The translations under genes and the position numbers were made by a program. Shown one piece after another: positions 9,093 to 17,932 of a stretch of DNA of 38,320 nt (within the stretch, counting starts at the first letter, position 1; each line of letters starts with the position of its first letter). The DNA lies in contig CAYMKL010000067.1 of NCBI GenBank assembly GCA_964390805.1, positions 1-38,320 on the forward strand. Reading direction: 5' to 3'. The stretch comes from CAYMKL01 sp964390805. Its GTDB lineage: Bacteria; Chloroflexota; Anaerolineae; VGOG01. The notes under the pieces are model-generated. The model was not told the origin of the DNA. It was given only the letters and a program-made list of their open reading frames with translations, and searched no databases.

Positions 9093-11456
9093 TCAGGATG
9101 GCCTCCTCTCGATGACGGACACGGGGTCAAGTCTGGACAGTGTCCAGGCGATGGTCCCCGCGCTGGCGGCAACGACGGCCAGTGGGATGGGCAGCGTGAA
9201 CAACCAGGGGGTGAGGTCGGACAGGTTTACGCTCAGTCCCTTGGGTGCGTAGACGTAGGTCGAGGCGGCCGTCAGGCCGATGACGCAGATCGCAGCACCG
9301 ACGAGCCAGGCGGCGGCAACCACACTCCCGGTTTCCTTGACCGTGCGGAGCACGAGCCACAGGCGGCCGCGTCCTATAGCGTGCAGGACGCCGAACTCGT
9401 CCCGGCGTTGAGAGAAAAAGATGTAGTTCAGAGCGGCGACGGCAATGGCCGCGACGATGGCGATGATGCTCTCGACCACAGCGACCAGCGAGAGCAAGCC
9501 CTGAGTTAATTGTTGCAGTTCGCGTTGTGCGGTGTCGTGGGTCTCCACCAGCGTCTCTGTAGAGGCCACCTCTGTCTCCAGCCATCTATCCACCTCGGCC
9601 TTGAGTCCCTCGGCGGGAACGACGAGCAGGTGAACCGAACGGGACGAGTAGAGCTCGTGGCCCTCCAGGTACTCGTAAGAGGCCAGCCCCAGCGACACGT
9701 CACTGGACTCAAGGACGCCGACGACGACCATTTCGGTGGGGATGTATCCGTCTTGCTCGTAAACAGGACTGCCGACCGCGTCGCCCACCTGCAGGCCCCG
9801 GTTCAGCGCCAGTGTCTCCGACAGAGCGATCTCGTTGGATCGGGGCTGGGGCAGGCGGCCCTCCTTGAGCTGCATCCCGAACAACTCCACGAGAACCGGC
9901 AAGTCGTTCTCAGAAACCCCATAGAGCTTGCCGAAGGTCAGCGAGGAGAACGGGATGCTGATGGCCAGCGGCAGTTCCGTGGCAGGGATGACGCGGGCGA
10001 CGGCGGGATGGGACCTGAGCTGGCTTGTCACAGCGGCGTCAACGGTGTGACCCTCGCCCGGCTTGACCTCGCTGACGTAATGGAGGTAGCTGAGGCGGAA
10101 CGGTTCATACGCTTTGAGAGACGGTGAAATGAAGAAGGCTGGAAAGGCAACCCCCAGGATCATCAAGGCCATCGCCCCGGCCAGCATCACCCCCCTCAGG
10201 CGGTGGCGCAGATAGAAAGTCCAGAAGGACAGTGGCCGGGCCGACGAGCGCTTGGCCGCTAGCCGACCCTTAGCCTCCGTACTGAGTTTGCCCTGCTCCA
10301 CGATGGCCACGGCATCGAGACGGGCGAATACCCGTCTGACACTGAGAAACACAAAGCCGACCACCGTCAGCGGAATCGGAACGGCGAACCAGAGCGGCGC
10401 CAGGTTTGCCAGGTTCAGATCTATCCCCTGGGGCTCGTAGAGGTTGGTTTTCAACCAGCCAAAGGCCAGCCACGCCAGCGCCAGGCCCATACCCCAACCT
10501 ATCCCCGCTATGACGGCCGTTTCCAGCGTCAGGCGGCGGACGAGGCGGCGCTTGTGATGGCCGATGGCGTGCAGGAGGCCCAGCTCTGGCAGACGCTGCA
10601 TCAAGGCGATTCTTGTGATCACCCCAGCGACCAGCGCGACTGCGACGGCGACCAGGCAGTCCACGACGGTAAAGACGAGGCGGCCTATCTGCTGCATAGG
10701 TGCCAGATACTTGACCCGTATGCGCTCGTAGGTCTGCACGTCCGTACGCTCCGAACGGACGGTTGTCTCCAGGAAATCGTCCATCGCCGCCTTGTGACCT
10801 TCTTTGGCGACGACGATCAGGTTCGACGGCCGGGGCGCGTACGCCTCGTGGCTGTTTAGGTACTCGTATGAGGCGATGGCCAGGCGGGCTTTCTGTCTTG
10901 ACGCCAGAACAGGATCGCTCTCCAGGATGCCCACCAGCACCATCGGGGCAGCGATGGCTTCATAGCGGTGCTCATCAATCGAGCGACCGATCTGATCGCC
11001 GATGTGCAATCCCAGCGCGTTGACAACTTCTTCAGAAAGCAGAAACTCGTTTGTGCGCGGCCTGAGCAACCGGCCCTCTTTCAGGCGCAGACGACAGGTC
11101 TCCATCAAGGTCTCTACGTCAGTCTCGGGGACCCCCAACACGCCGATAGGAGTATCTATGCCCAGCGCCGGCGCCATGATGAACAGCGAACCGTTTTCTG
11201 GAATGACCCTGGCCACGTCGGGATGGGTTCGGATCTGCGAGACGACGGTCGGATCGAGGGACGAGTCACTGACGGGAGTGACCATGCTGAGATAGCTCAG
11301 GCGGCCTAGCGTGGCGTTTTGGATGTGCGCCACCAGAGAGTCCAACACACCGACCATGAGGCTGATGCCCAGCGTCACCAGGGCGATGAGAGCCAGTAGC
11401 AGTAGCGCGTTGCGCTTGTGGCGGCGGTAGTAGGTGAGGGGTGATAGCGGGTTCAT
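9093..11456 (-). CDS. FtsX/MacB-like ABC permease, internally duplicated (third of five)
   Basis: A 787-residue paralog, start MNPLSPLTYYRRHKR at 11456. The second half begins near residue 411 (TFYLRHRLRG). Each half contains a membrane helix, an extracytoplasmic domain with the motif SQIRTHPDVARVIP or SQLRSHPAVARVIP, then three helices. Unlike its siblings it ends IERRPS rather than IERR; its GAG AGG AGG codons supply a perfect AGGAGG Shine-Dalgarno for the next gene, which starts one base after the stop. Sequence is closest to permease 4 (shared GRSIDEHRYEAI-type region and EQGKLS linker), suggesting these two come from a later duplication. Substrate unknown. Confidence 0.9.
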   Translation of the reverse strand: MNPLSPLTYYRRHKRNALLLLALIALVTLGISLMVGVLDSLVAHIQNATLGRLSYLSMVTPVSDSSLDPTVVSQIRTHPDVARVIPENGSLFIMAPALGIDTPIGVLGVPETDVETLMETCRLRLKEGRLLRPRTNEFLLSEEVVNALGLHIGDQIGRSIDEHRYEAIAAPMVLVGILESDPVLASRQKARLAIASYEYLNSHEAYAPRPSNLIVVAKEGHKAAMDDFLETTVRSERTDVQTYERIRVKYLAPMQQIGRLVFTVVDCLVAVAVALVAGVITRIALMQRLPELGLLHAIGHHKRRLVRRLTLETAVIAGIGWGMGLALAWLAFGWLKTNLYEPQGIDLNLANLAPLWFAVPIPLTVVGFVFLSVRRVFARLDAVAIVEQGKLSTEAKGRLAAKRSSARPLSFWTFYLRHRLRGVMLAGAMALMILGVAFPAFFISPSLKAYEPFRLSYLHYVSEVKPGEGHTVDAAVTSQLRSHPAVARVIPATELPLAISIPFSSLTFGKLYGVSENDLPVLVELFGMQLKEGRLPQPRSNEIALSETLALNRGLQVGDAVGSPVYEQDGYIPTEMVVVGVLESSDVSLGLASYEYLEGHELYSSRSVHLLVVPAEGLKAEVDRWLETEVASTETLVETHDTAQRELQQLTQGLLSLVAVVESIIAIVAAIAVAALNYIFFSQRRDEFGVLHAIGRGRLWLVLRTVKETGSVVAAAWLVGAAICVIGLTAASTYVYAPKGLSVNLSDLTPWLFTLPIPLAVVAASAGTIAWTLSRLDPVSVIERRPS

Positions 11457-11463
11457 CCTGGTC

Positions 11464-13836
11464 TTATCTCCTCTCGATGACGGACACGGGGTCGAGCCTG
11501 GACAGCGTCCAGCCAATCGTGCCCGCGCTGGCGGCGAGCACTGCGACAGGGATGGGCAATGTAAACAGCCAGGGAGTCAGGTTGGAAAAGTCGAGCCTGA
11601 ACCCCAGGGGACCAAAGATGTCAAATTGCATATACAGCAAGCCAGCGGCGTACAGGACCACGCTCAATAGCCAGGCGGCGATGACGGTGGCAGCCGTTTC
11701 GCGCACCACGCGCCACACCAGTTGCCGGCGCGTAAAGCCCAGCGCGTTCAGCACGCCGAACTCGGACTGGCGCTGGGTGACAAAGATATAGTTGAGACCC
11801 GCCAGAGCAATGGCCGCCACAGCAGCGATGACACCTTCCATCAGCAGAAAAGTCAGGAATATGGAGCGCATCTGCTTTTGGACCCAAGCCGTTTCTGTGC
11901 CATAGGTGGACACCTCGCGCTGCCGGCTGGCAATCTCGTTTTCCAGCCACGTGTCGAGCGCAGCCTTTTGCCCGGCCTTGGGCACCACGAACAACGAGAG
12001 ATCGGTTTTCCAGTCGCTTTGATAGCTATCAACGAACTCTAGAGACATAAAGCTCAACCAAGTGTCTTGGGCCGGATTTTCGGCCTGAGCAAAAATGCCT
12101 GAGACGACGATGTCGGAAGGCAACGTTGGCGCGTCCTGATAAATGGGATGATCGCGATTGCCAATCACGTCGCCCACCTGAAGGCTCCGGTTCTTGGCTT
12201 GAGCCCAGGAAAGGACAATTTCGTTGCTGTTAGGGCGCGGCAAGCGGCCTTCTGCCAGTTTGAGGTGATACAGATCCACCAGGTAGGCCATATCCTCCGC
12301 CCCGGCACTGTACACTACGACGGGATAGTCTGGATTGATTGGCGGAAGGACAAGGCCAAGCGGCAGGACGGTATAGACTGGAATAACACGCTCCACCGTC
12401 GGGTGCGTCCGGATCTGGGCGATCACGGCAGGGTCCAGTTCCACGCTATTCGGAGAAACCAGGCTCATGTAGCTCAGATTGGCCAGCTGGGGATTCAGCA
12501 TACCAAAGAACATCGCTAAGCCGAAAAAAAGCAGGGCAACGCCCAAAATCATCAGGGCTGTGGCACCCGTCAGGAGCACAGCCCGACGCTTGTGCCGCTG
12601 ATAGAACGTGGCCGCAGCCAGCGGCCGGGGCAGGCTCGTGACGTGGGCTTTCACTCCTTGTCCAGACCGTTCCCCTTCCATACCCAACTCGCCTCGTTCG
12701 ACAATGGCCACCGCATCCATGTGTGCGAGCGCGCGCGTGGCGCTGAAAAGCGTAAACCCGATCACGGCCAGCGGGAGGGGCGCCACAAAGGGAAGCGTCG
12801 TCACCTGAATGGGGTTGAAGGCAAACCCTTTTGGTGCGTAGACCAAGGCGTTCAGGAGCGCCATCGCCCCCCACGCGCATCCCAGGCCCAGCACCCAACC
12901 GACGAGGGCTAGCCCGGCTGTTTCCAGCGTCAGGCGACGCGCCAGCCACGCCTGGCCATGGCCGGCGGCGTTCAGTATGCCGAACTCGGGCAACCGCCGC
13001 GTAAAGGCGATCTGGTTGATGGCGCCAATGACGAGTGTAACGGCTAGCGTGATCAGCAGCACAATGGGGATGAAAAGCGTGTTCAGCATCCCCTCAGCCT
13101 TCGCCATATTCTCGTTCAGCCATTGGAGCGTGTAGGTCCTGGCCCGTGGGTTGTCAATTGCCTGCCTGAGCCAGTCATCCACCTCTGTTTCACGACCGGG
13201 CCGGGCAATGACCAACAGGCCGTAGGTGGCCCGGCCGCGATACTGTTCGTGGCTGTCCAGAAATTCATAAGACACAATCCCCAGGCGAACGTCGCCGGAA
13301 AGAATCCCCACCAGTTTCAGCGGGCTGACGAGGGCGCCATAGTTTTGCTGATCCATGGAACGCCCTAGCGTGTCTCCAATCTTCAGGTTGAGCGCGGCGG
13401 CGATTTCCTCGGAAAGCAGCAGGCCGTTTGTGCGGGGTTGCAGCCATTGTCCTGCTTTGAGTGTGACGCCGCTTTGGGTCAGTACCGTGGATACATCCGC
13501 TTCTTGCAGACCCAACAGGCGAAAAGCATAGGGTACGCTGCCGCCCACGTTGTTCACATAGATTCCCAGGTTGTTTTGCGGCAGCACCTGAGCCACGGCC
13601 AGGTAAGCGCGAATCTGGGCCGCGATGGCAGGATCCAAGGTCCGCGCGCCAGTTGGCTGCACCAGGCTGAACTTGCTCAGGTAGCGGTCCATCAGGCGCG
13701 GAGGGCTAACGAATGATTCCTGCATCAAGCCGATGAGCAGATAAAGCCCCGTCACCGCCAGGCTTATAAAAGCTATTAGCATGGTGGTCTGGCGTTTGTG
13801 GCGGCGGTAGTAGGTCAAAGGTGATAACGGGTGCAT
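11464..13836 (-). CDS. FtsX/MacB-like ABC permease, internally duplicated (second of five)
   Basis: A 790-residue paralog, start MHPLSPLTYYRRHKR at 13836 (the only one with His at position 2). The second half begins near residue 408 (TFYQRHKRRA). The topology matches its siblings: helix, large extracytoplasmic domain, three helices, twice over. The second half has the canonical motif AQIRTHPTVERVIP; the first half is the most diverged (AQIRAYLAVAQVLP). The stop TAA is followed 7 bases later by the next ATG, with the SD (AGGAGA) overlapping the last codons. It is intermediate in similarity between the 1/5 pair and the 3/4 pair. Substrate unknown. Confidence 0.9.
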   Translation of the reverse strand: MHPLSPLTYYRRHKRQTTMLIAFISLAVTGLYLLIGLMQESFVSPPRLMDRYLSKFSLVQPTGARTLDPAIAAQIRAYLAVAQVLPQNNLGIYVNNVGGSVPYAFRLLGLQEADVSTVLTQSGVTLKAGQWLQPRTNGLLLSEEIAAALNLKIGDTLGRSMDQQNYGALVSPLKLVGILSGDVRLGIVSYEFLDSHEQYRGRATYGLLVIARPGRETEVDDWLRQAIDNPRARTYTLQWLNENMAKAEGMLNTLFIPIVLLITLAVTLVIGAINQIAFTRRLPEFGILNAAGHGQAWLARRLTLETAGLALVGWVLGLGCAWGAMALLNALVYAPKGFAFNPIQVTTLPFVAPLPLAVIGFTLFSATRALAHMDAVAIVERGELGMEGERSGQGVKAHVTSLPRPLAAATFYQRHKRRAVLLTGATALMILGVALLFFGLAMFFGMLNPQLANLSYMSLVSPNSVELDPAVIAQIRTHPTVERVIPVYTVLPLGLVLPPINPDYPVVVYSAGAEDMAYLVDLYHLKLAEGRLPRPNSNEIVLSWAQAKNRSLQVGDVIGNRDHPIYQDAPTLPSDIVVSGIFAQAENPAQDTWLSFMSLEFVDSYQSDWKTDLSLFVVPKAGQKAALDTWLENEIASRQREVSTYGTETAWVQKQMRSIFLTFLLMEGVIAAVAAIALAGLNYIFVTQRQSEFGVLNALGFTRRQLVWRVVRETAATVIAAWLLSVVLYAAGLLYMQFDIFGPLGFRLDFSNLTPWLFTLPIPVAVLAASAGTIGWTLSRLDPVSVIERR

Positions 13837-13843
13837 CCTGGTA

Positions 13844-16231
13844 TTATCTCCTCTCGATGATGGACACGGGATCGAGCTTGGACAGCGTCCGGGCCGTCGT
13901 GCCGCTGGTGACGGCAAGCACCACAGCCGGGATAGGCAGCGTGTACAACCAGGGGGTGATGTTGAACAGGTTGAAAGTCAGACCCAGCGGTGCGAAGACA
14001 CCGAATCGCAGGTAGAGCAGCCCGATCAGACCGACGATGGCACTGAGGCCCCAGGCAGTCCCCGTGGTGAAGGCTGTTTCCCTCAGCACGCGCCCAACCA
14101 ACTGCCAGCGACCGTAGCCCAGCGCGTGCAACACGCCAAACTCTGCCTGACGCTGGGAGATAAAGATATAGTTGAGCACCGCCAAAGCGATCGCGGCTAT
14201 CATGGCGATAACGCTCTGCAACACTGCCATTTCCAGCATCTGGCTTTGGGCGCTTTGCTGTACACGGCCCACTTCCTGGCGATACGTCAACACAGACGCA
14301 TCAACACCAGCCAGTTCGTTCTCTAGCCAATCGTCCAGGGTTTCCTTTTGTCCCGTCTTGGGCACAACGATCAGCGGAGGGCTATCTAGGATGGGGTAGA
14401 CTTGATGGCTCTCCAGAAACTCAAGGGAGACAAAACCCCATCCATCCCCCTGTCTTGGCTCCGAAGGCCGGGCAAATATGCCAGATACCACAAATTCAGT
14501 CGGGAGCGATGAAGCTCCAGGGTAAGCAGGTTGATCGGGGTCGCCGATCACATCGCCAACCTCGAGACCCCGGTTCTTAGCGAGGGTTTCAGGGATAACC
14601 AATTCGTTGGTATTTGGGCGCGGCAGACGCCCTTGTTTCAGTTCCAGACCATACAGTTCAACCAGATAGGCCATGTCCTCTGCATAGACGGCATAAGGAG
14701 TGGCCTCTACGCCTGTGAATGGGGGGATGTAAATACCCAACATGTGAGACCGGGGGGCGACGGGGATGACCCGTTCTACCGCCGGATGCGCCTTGATTTG
14801 GGCGACTACATCCAGATCGAGATCCCGGATAATCTCAGGCGAGTGGACGATACTCACCTGGCTCAGATATCCCAAGAGCGGCTCTTGTGCATCAGCGCTC
14901 ACCGCAAGTGTAAAGATGATCAGGACGACTGCCATAATCATCAAGCTCATCCCGCTGATGAGCAGCACGGCCCGTCGCCGATGTCGTCTGTAGAACGTCG
15001 CAGAGGCCAGCGGCTTCGGAGAGCTCCTCGAAGCCGTCACCCCTCGTTTCTGGTCCCCTTCCTGGCTCAGTTCGCGCTGCTCGACGATTGCCACAGAATC
15101 CAGGCGCGAGAAGGTTCGTCTGACACTGATGAACGTGAATCCAACCACCGTCATTGGGATTGGGAGGGCCAAAACGAGTGGAACCCACGTAATAAAGCTG
15201 AAAGCATGTCCCCGGGGTGCAAAAAGGGTCATGTTGAGAAAGTATAGGAGCAACCAGGATAGTCCGATCCCCACCGCCCAGCCAACGGAGGCCAGCGTGG
15301 CGGTCTCTATCGTCAGCCGGCGGATCAACCACGCCTTGCTGCGGCCAGTAGCGTGCAACATACCAAACTCTGGCAGGCGCCGGGCGTTGGCAATGCGGTT
15401 AACGACGACCACCACCAGCGAGTACGCTATCGTTACAATGAGGATGGGCGGAATGAGCAGCACGAGACCTGGCAGGGCTTCGCTCACAATCCTTTCATTC
15501 AGTATGCTCAAAGTTTTCACATCTGTCCGGCGGGTCTGAATTTCACTGCGGAGAAAGTCATCCACGGCGGCTCGACGGTTTTCCTGAGCCACGACCAGGA
15601 ACCGGGCCGGATATTTGCAGAAAAACTCGTGCTGATTGAGAAACTCGAGGGACACAATACCCAGGCGCACATCGCTCTCCAGGATACCAACCACTTCCAG
15701 GGGAGTGGGTTGTAGGGGAGTGTCACTGATAGCATAGACCTCTGAGCTGATAGCGTCATAGTTATCCCCCACCCTTACGTCCAGGATGGCAGCAACGTCC
15801 TCCGAAAGTAGGAGTCCATTCGTCCCTGGTTGCGGCAACTGTCCTTTCTTCAAAGTTGCCCCACTTTTCTCCAGGACATAAGGCAACTCCTTTTCCATCA
15901 GACCATATAACTCAAACTGATGGCCCTCACCCGACACCATGCCAGGCAATTCGACCCTGATAAAAGTTGTCGGGATTACTTGCGCTACGTCAGGATTGGC
16001 CCGAACCTGGGCTATCACTGCTGGGTCTGGCCCGGTTGCATCGGATTCCGGCGTTACCAAACTGAACTTTGATAGAGCCATGTGAGCCAAACGCACAGGC
16101 TCCACAAAGACTCCCCATACCAGCGCTCCCATCAAGTAGATCCCGGCAGTCACCAGGATGATCAAGCTCAGTAACAGTGCGGCGCGTCGCTTGTGGCGGC
16201 GGTAGAATGTCCAGGCGGACAAGGGATTCAT
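13844..16231 (-). CDS. FtsX/MacB-like ABC permease, internally duplicated (first of five)
   Basis: A 795-residue permease directly after the ATPase gene, overlapping it by 4 bases (ATGA), which indicates translational coupling. It starts MNPLSAWTFYRRHKRR; the second half begins near residue 411 (TFYRRHRRRA). Both halves show the MacB_PCD-like domain with AQVRANPDVAQVIP or AQIKAHPAVERVIP and end in LDSVAIVEQ or LDPVSIIERR. The FtsX-type core (three C-terminal helices around a loop such as EFGVLHALGYGRWQL) appears in both halves. It resembles the fifth permease most. FtsX/MacB families act in lipoprotein release, peptide or drug export and signalling; the sequence does not reveal which applies. 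Confidence 0.91.
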   Translation of the reverse strand: MNPLSAWTFYRRHKRRAALLLSLIILVTAGIYLMGALVWGVFVEPVRLAHMALSKFSLVTPESDATGPDPAVIAQVRANPDVAQVIPTTFIRVELPGMVSGEGHQFELYGLMEKELPYVLEKSGATLKKGQLPQPGTNGLLLSEDVAAILDVRVGDNYDAISSEVYAISDTPLQPTPLEVVGILESDVRLGIVSLEFLNQHEFFCKYPARFLVVAQENRRAAVDDFLRSEIQTRRTDVKTLSILNERIVSEALPGLVLLIPPILIVTIAYSLVVVVVNRIANARRLPEFGMLHATGRSKAWLIRRLTIETATLASVGWAVGIGLSWLLLYFLNMTLFAPRGHAFSFITWVPLVLALPIPMTVVGFTFISVRRTFSRLDSVAIVEQRELSQEGDQKRGVTASRSSPKPLASATFYRRHRRRAVLLISGMSLMIMAVVLIIFTLAVSADAQEPLLGYLSQVSIVHSPEIIRDLDLDVVAQIKAHPAVERVIPVAPRSHMLGIYIPPFTGVEATPYAVYAEDMAYLVELYGLELKQGRLPRPNTNELVIPETLAKNRGLEVGDVIGDPDQPAYPGASSLPTEFVVSGIFARPSEPRQGDGWGFVSLEFLESHQVYPILDSPPLIVVPKTGQKETLDDWLENELAGVDASVLTYRQEVGRVQQSAQSQMLEMAVLQSVIAMIAAIALAVLNYIFISQRQAEFGVLHALGYGRWQLVGRVLRETAFTTGTAWGLSAIVGLIGLLYLRFGVFAPLGLTFNLFNITPWLYTLPIPAVVLAVTSGTTARTLSKLDPVSIIERR

Positions 16232-16920
16232 GCCCTCACCTCCTGCGTCTCGCGCGCCACGCGGTCTTTGACGTCCGTCACCCGACCATCGCGCAAGGTG
16301 ACTACCAGATCGGCTTCGGTCAGGATTTCGGGGTTGTGGGTGACAGCGATGAGGCTGCCTTGCTTGCGGTAGCTGCGCAGGAGCGCCATCACCTGCAAGC
16401 CGGTGCGCCGATCCAGCAGCCCCGTCGGCTCGTCGGCGAAGATGATGCGCGGGCGATGGATCATGGCTCGCGCCACGGCCACCCGCTGTCGCTCGCCACC
16501 GGAGAGCTCGTAGGGAAAGCGATGCAGCTTGTCGCCCATCCCCAGGTCGGCCAGCAGCGCCTGGGCCTGTTTGGCGTGGGCCTTGTCCTGCACCGGCGCG
16601 GCCACCATCACGTTCTCCAGCGCGGTGAGGTAGTTGATTAGAAAGTGCTGCTGGAACACGAATCCGAACTCGCTGCGGCGCAGGGCCACGCGCTCTCGAT
16701 CCGACATTCTGCCGTAGGCGCGGCCGTCCAGGTAGACCTCGCCCTGGGTTGCCCGGCGCAGCCCGCTCAGCAGATACAACAGCGAGCTCTTGCCGGAGCC
16801 AGACGGCCCCAGGAGGCCGATAAACTGGTGATCCTCAATGGCGATGGAGACGTCGTGCACGGCGTCTATAGTGGTCTCGCCGTCCTGGTACGTCAAAGTG
16901 AGGTTTTCTCCTTGTAACAT
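16228..16920 (-). CDS. ABC transporter ATP-binding protein (MacB/LolD family)
   Basis: The 230-residue ATPase powers the permeases downstream. Visible motifs are Walker A GPSGSGKSS (38-46), Q-loop Gln90, ABC signature LSGGERQR (139-146), Walker B IIFADEP (159-165) and switch His195. Length and motifs match the stand-alone ATPases that pair with FtsX-like permeases. An in-frame ATG much further upstream exists, but I choose the ATG at 16920: MLQGENLTLTY begins the domain properly and a GGAGG lies just upstream. It is the first gene of the minus-strand operon and the only ATPase in it, so it must serve five permeases unless other ATPases are encoded elsewhere. Confidence 0.95.
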   Translation of the reverse strand: MLQGENLTLTYQDGETTIDAVHDVSIAIEDHQFIGLLGPSGSGKSSLLYLLSGLRRATQGEVYLDGRAYGRMSDRERVALRRSEFGFVFQQHFLINYLTALENVMVAAPVQDKAHAKQAQALLADLGMGDKLHRFPYELSGGERQRVAVARAMIHRPRIIFADEPTGLLDRRTGLQVMALLRSYRKQGSLIAVTHNPEILTEADLVVTLRDGRVTDVKDRVARETQEVRA

Positions 16921-16954
16921 GATTCCCTCCTCGATGCTGCTTTCTCTTGCTACT

Positions 16955-16983
16955 ATCATACCAAATTCTGATCGAGTTGTCCA
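16955..16983 (-). promoter_or_regulatory. Candidate sigma70-type promoter of the ABC operon
   Basis: On the minus strand, TGGACA (16978-16983) is separated by 17 bases from TATGAT (16955-16960). Transcription would start near 16948, about 28 bases before the ATPase ATG. This fits a short leader holding the GGAGG site. Confidence 0.65.
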
Positions 16984-17030
16984 TAGGCACCTGTAACGCC
17001 CGCACCATGACAGTGTCATAAATGTAAGCA

Positions 17031-17093
17031 TTCGTAGTAGTGACTTCAGTCGCTTTGGCTCCATTGATGAACGACTGAAGTCGTCACTACGAA
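17031..17093. repeat. Inverted repeat between divergent promoters
   Basis: The left arm TTCGTAGTAGTGACTTCAGTCG (17031-17052) pairs with the right arm at 17072-17093 with about three mismatches; the loop is 19 bases. It lies exactly between the ABC-operon promoter and the response-regulator promoter. It may be a dispersed palindromic element, or it may have been recruited as a regulatory site. Confidence 0.75.
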
Positions 17094-17117
17094 AAAGCGC
17101 CAATGGCGATTCCTCAA

Positions 17118-17146
17118 TTGACTTTTTCGCCCGGTCTGAGTACAAT
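17118..17146 (+). promoter_or_regulatory. Candidate sigma70-type promoter of the two-component genes
   Basis: TTGACT (17118-17123), a 17-base spacer and TACAAT (17141-17146) lie just upstream of the response regulator. The predicted start is near 17153, leaving a leader of about 32 bases that carries the AAGGAG site. Confidence 0.7.
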
Positions 17147-17184
17147 CATGTCGTCAAATGAGCTGGTTGACGGAAGGAGCGAAG

Positions 17185-17811
17185 ATGATCCGGGTTGCTG
17201 TGGTGGATGACCATCCGCACGTGGCCATTGCCTTGCGCGCGCTGCTGGACAAAACGCCCGACATTCGCCTGGTCGCCGAAGCGCGCCAGGGGAGCGAGGT
17301 CTTGGCTCTGGTGCAGCGCACGCGCCCCCACGTTCTCCTGCTGGATCTGTTGATCGAGCCAGCGTTCGATGCTCTGAGCGCGGTTCGGGACTTGCGCGCC
17401 AACTTCCCGGAGCTGCGAATCTGCCTGCTCAGCGCGCACCTCGAACCCACCTACGTGCGTGACCTGCTCCAGGCTGGCGTCTGCGGCTACATCCTCAAAG
17501 ACGACGATTACGTGTCGCGCATTGAGACCATCATCCGCGACCTGGTGGAGGGGCAGTTGTATCTAAGCCCTCAGGCTTACGAGGCATTGGCGCAGGCCAC
17601 CAAGGAGGCCGGAGATCGGGAACTGCTCACGGAGCGGGAGCGGGACATCCTGCGCCTGGCGCAGCGTGGCCTTCCCAACCCGCAGATTGCCCAGGCGCTC
17701 CACATTTCGGCGGGCACAGTCCGCAACCACCTCAGCGCCATCTATCGCAAGCTGGGCGTCCACAGCCGTTACGAGGCATTAGCCATCGCCGAAGAGCGTG
17801 GCTTGATTTAA
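17185..17811 (+). CDS. NarL/FixJ-type response regulator
   Basis: This 208-residue DNA-binding regulator has an N-terminal receiver domain with the acidic pair Asp8-Asp9, phosphoacceptor Asp54 (VLLLDLL) and the conserved Lys of the YILK motif. The C-terminal LuxR-type helix-turn-helix begins LTERERDILRLAQRGLPNPQ and continues with the recognition helix around SAGTVRNHLSAIYRKL. The start is the ATG at 17185, preceded by AAGGAG at good spacing; an in-frame ATG 27 bases earlier has no such site. It lies next to the cognate kinase gene and diverges from the ABC operon, so that operon is its likeliest target. That link is inferred from position, as in BceRS- or LiaRS-type modules. Confidence 0.94.
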   Translation: MIRVAVVDDHPHVAIALRALLDKTPDIRLVAEARQGSEVLALVQRTRPHVLLLDLLIEPAFDALSAVRDLRANFPELRICLLSAHLEPTYVRDLLQAGVCGYILKDDDYVSRIETIIRDLVEGQLYLSPQAYEALAQATKEAGDRELLTERERDILRLAQRGLPNPQIAQALHISAGTVRNHLSAIYRKLGVHSRYEALAIAEERGLI

Positions 17812-17839
17812 GTGGGAGCGTTGAACCTCCGCTCCGGCT

Positions 17840-17882
17840 GGATCGCCAGATCCAGCCGCCTGGGCCACGGATCTGGCGATCC
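17840..17882. repeat. Perfect 14-base inverted repeat between regulator and kinase genes
   Basis: GGATCGCCAGATCC (17840-17853) and its exact reverse complement (17869-17882) flank a 15-base spacer; each arm is itself largely self-complementary. No T-run follows, so a Rho-independent terminator is unlikely. It could set the ratio of regulator to kinase by mRNA processing, or it could be a dispersed repeat. Confidence 0.75.
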
Positions 17883-17932
17883 GTGGCGAGCGTAAGTGTC
17901 ACTCTTGGCTCACTGTGATCAAAGGGGGAACG

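Noticed and set aside
14531..15247. 238-residue plus-strand ORF opposite permease 1, with similar ORFs opposite the other permeases
   Set aside because: Shadow frames on the antisense of paralogous genes; their mutual similarity only reflects permease homology.
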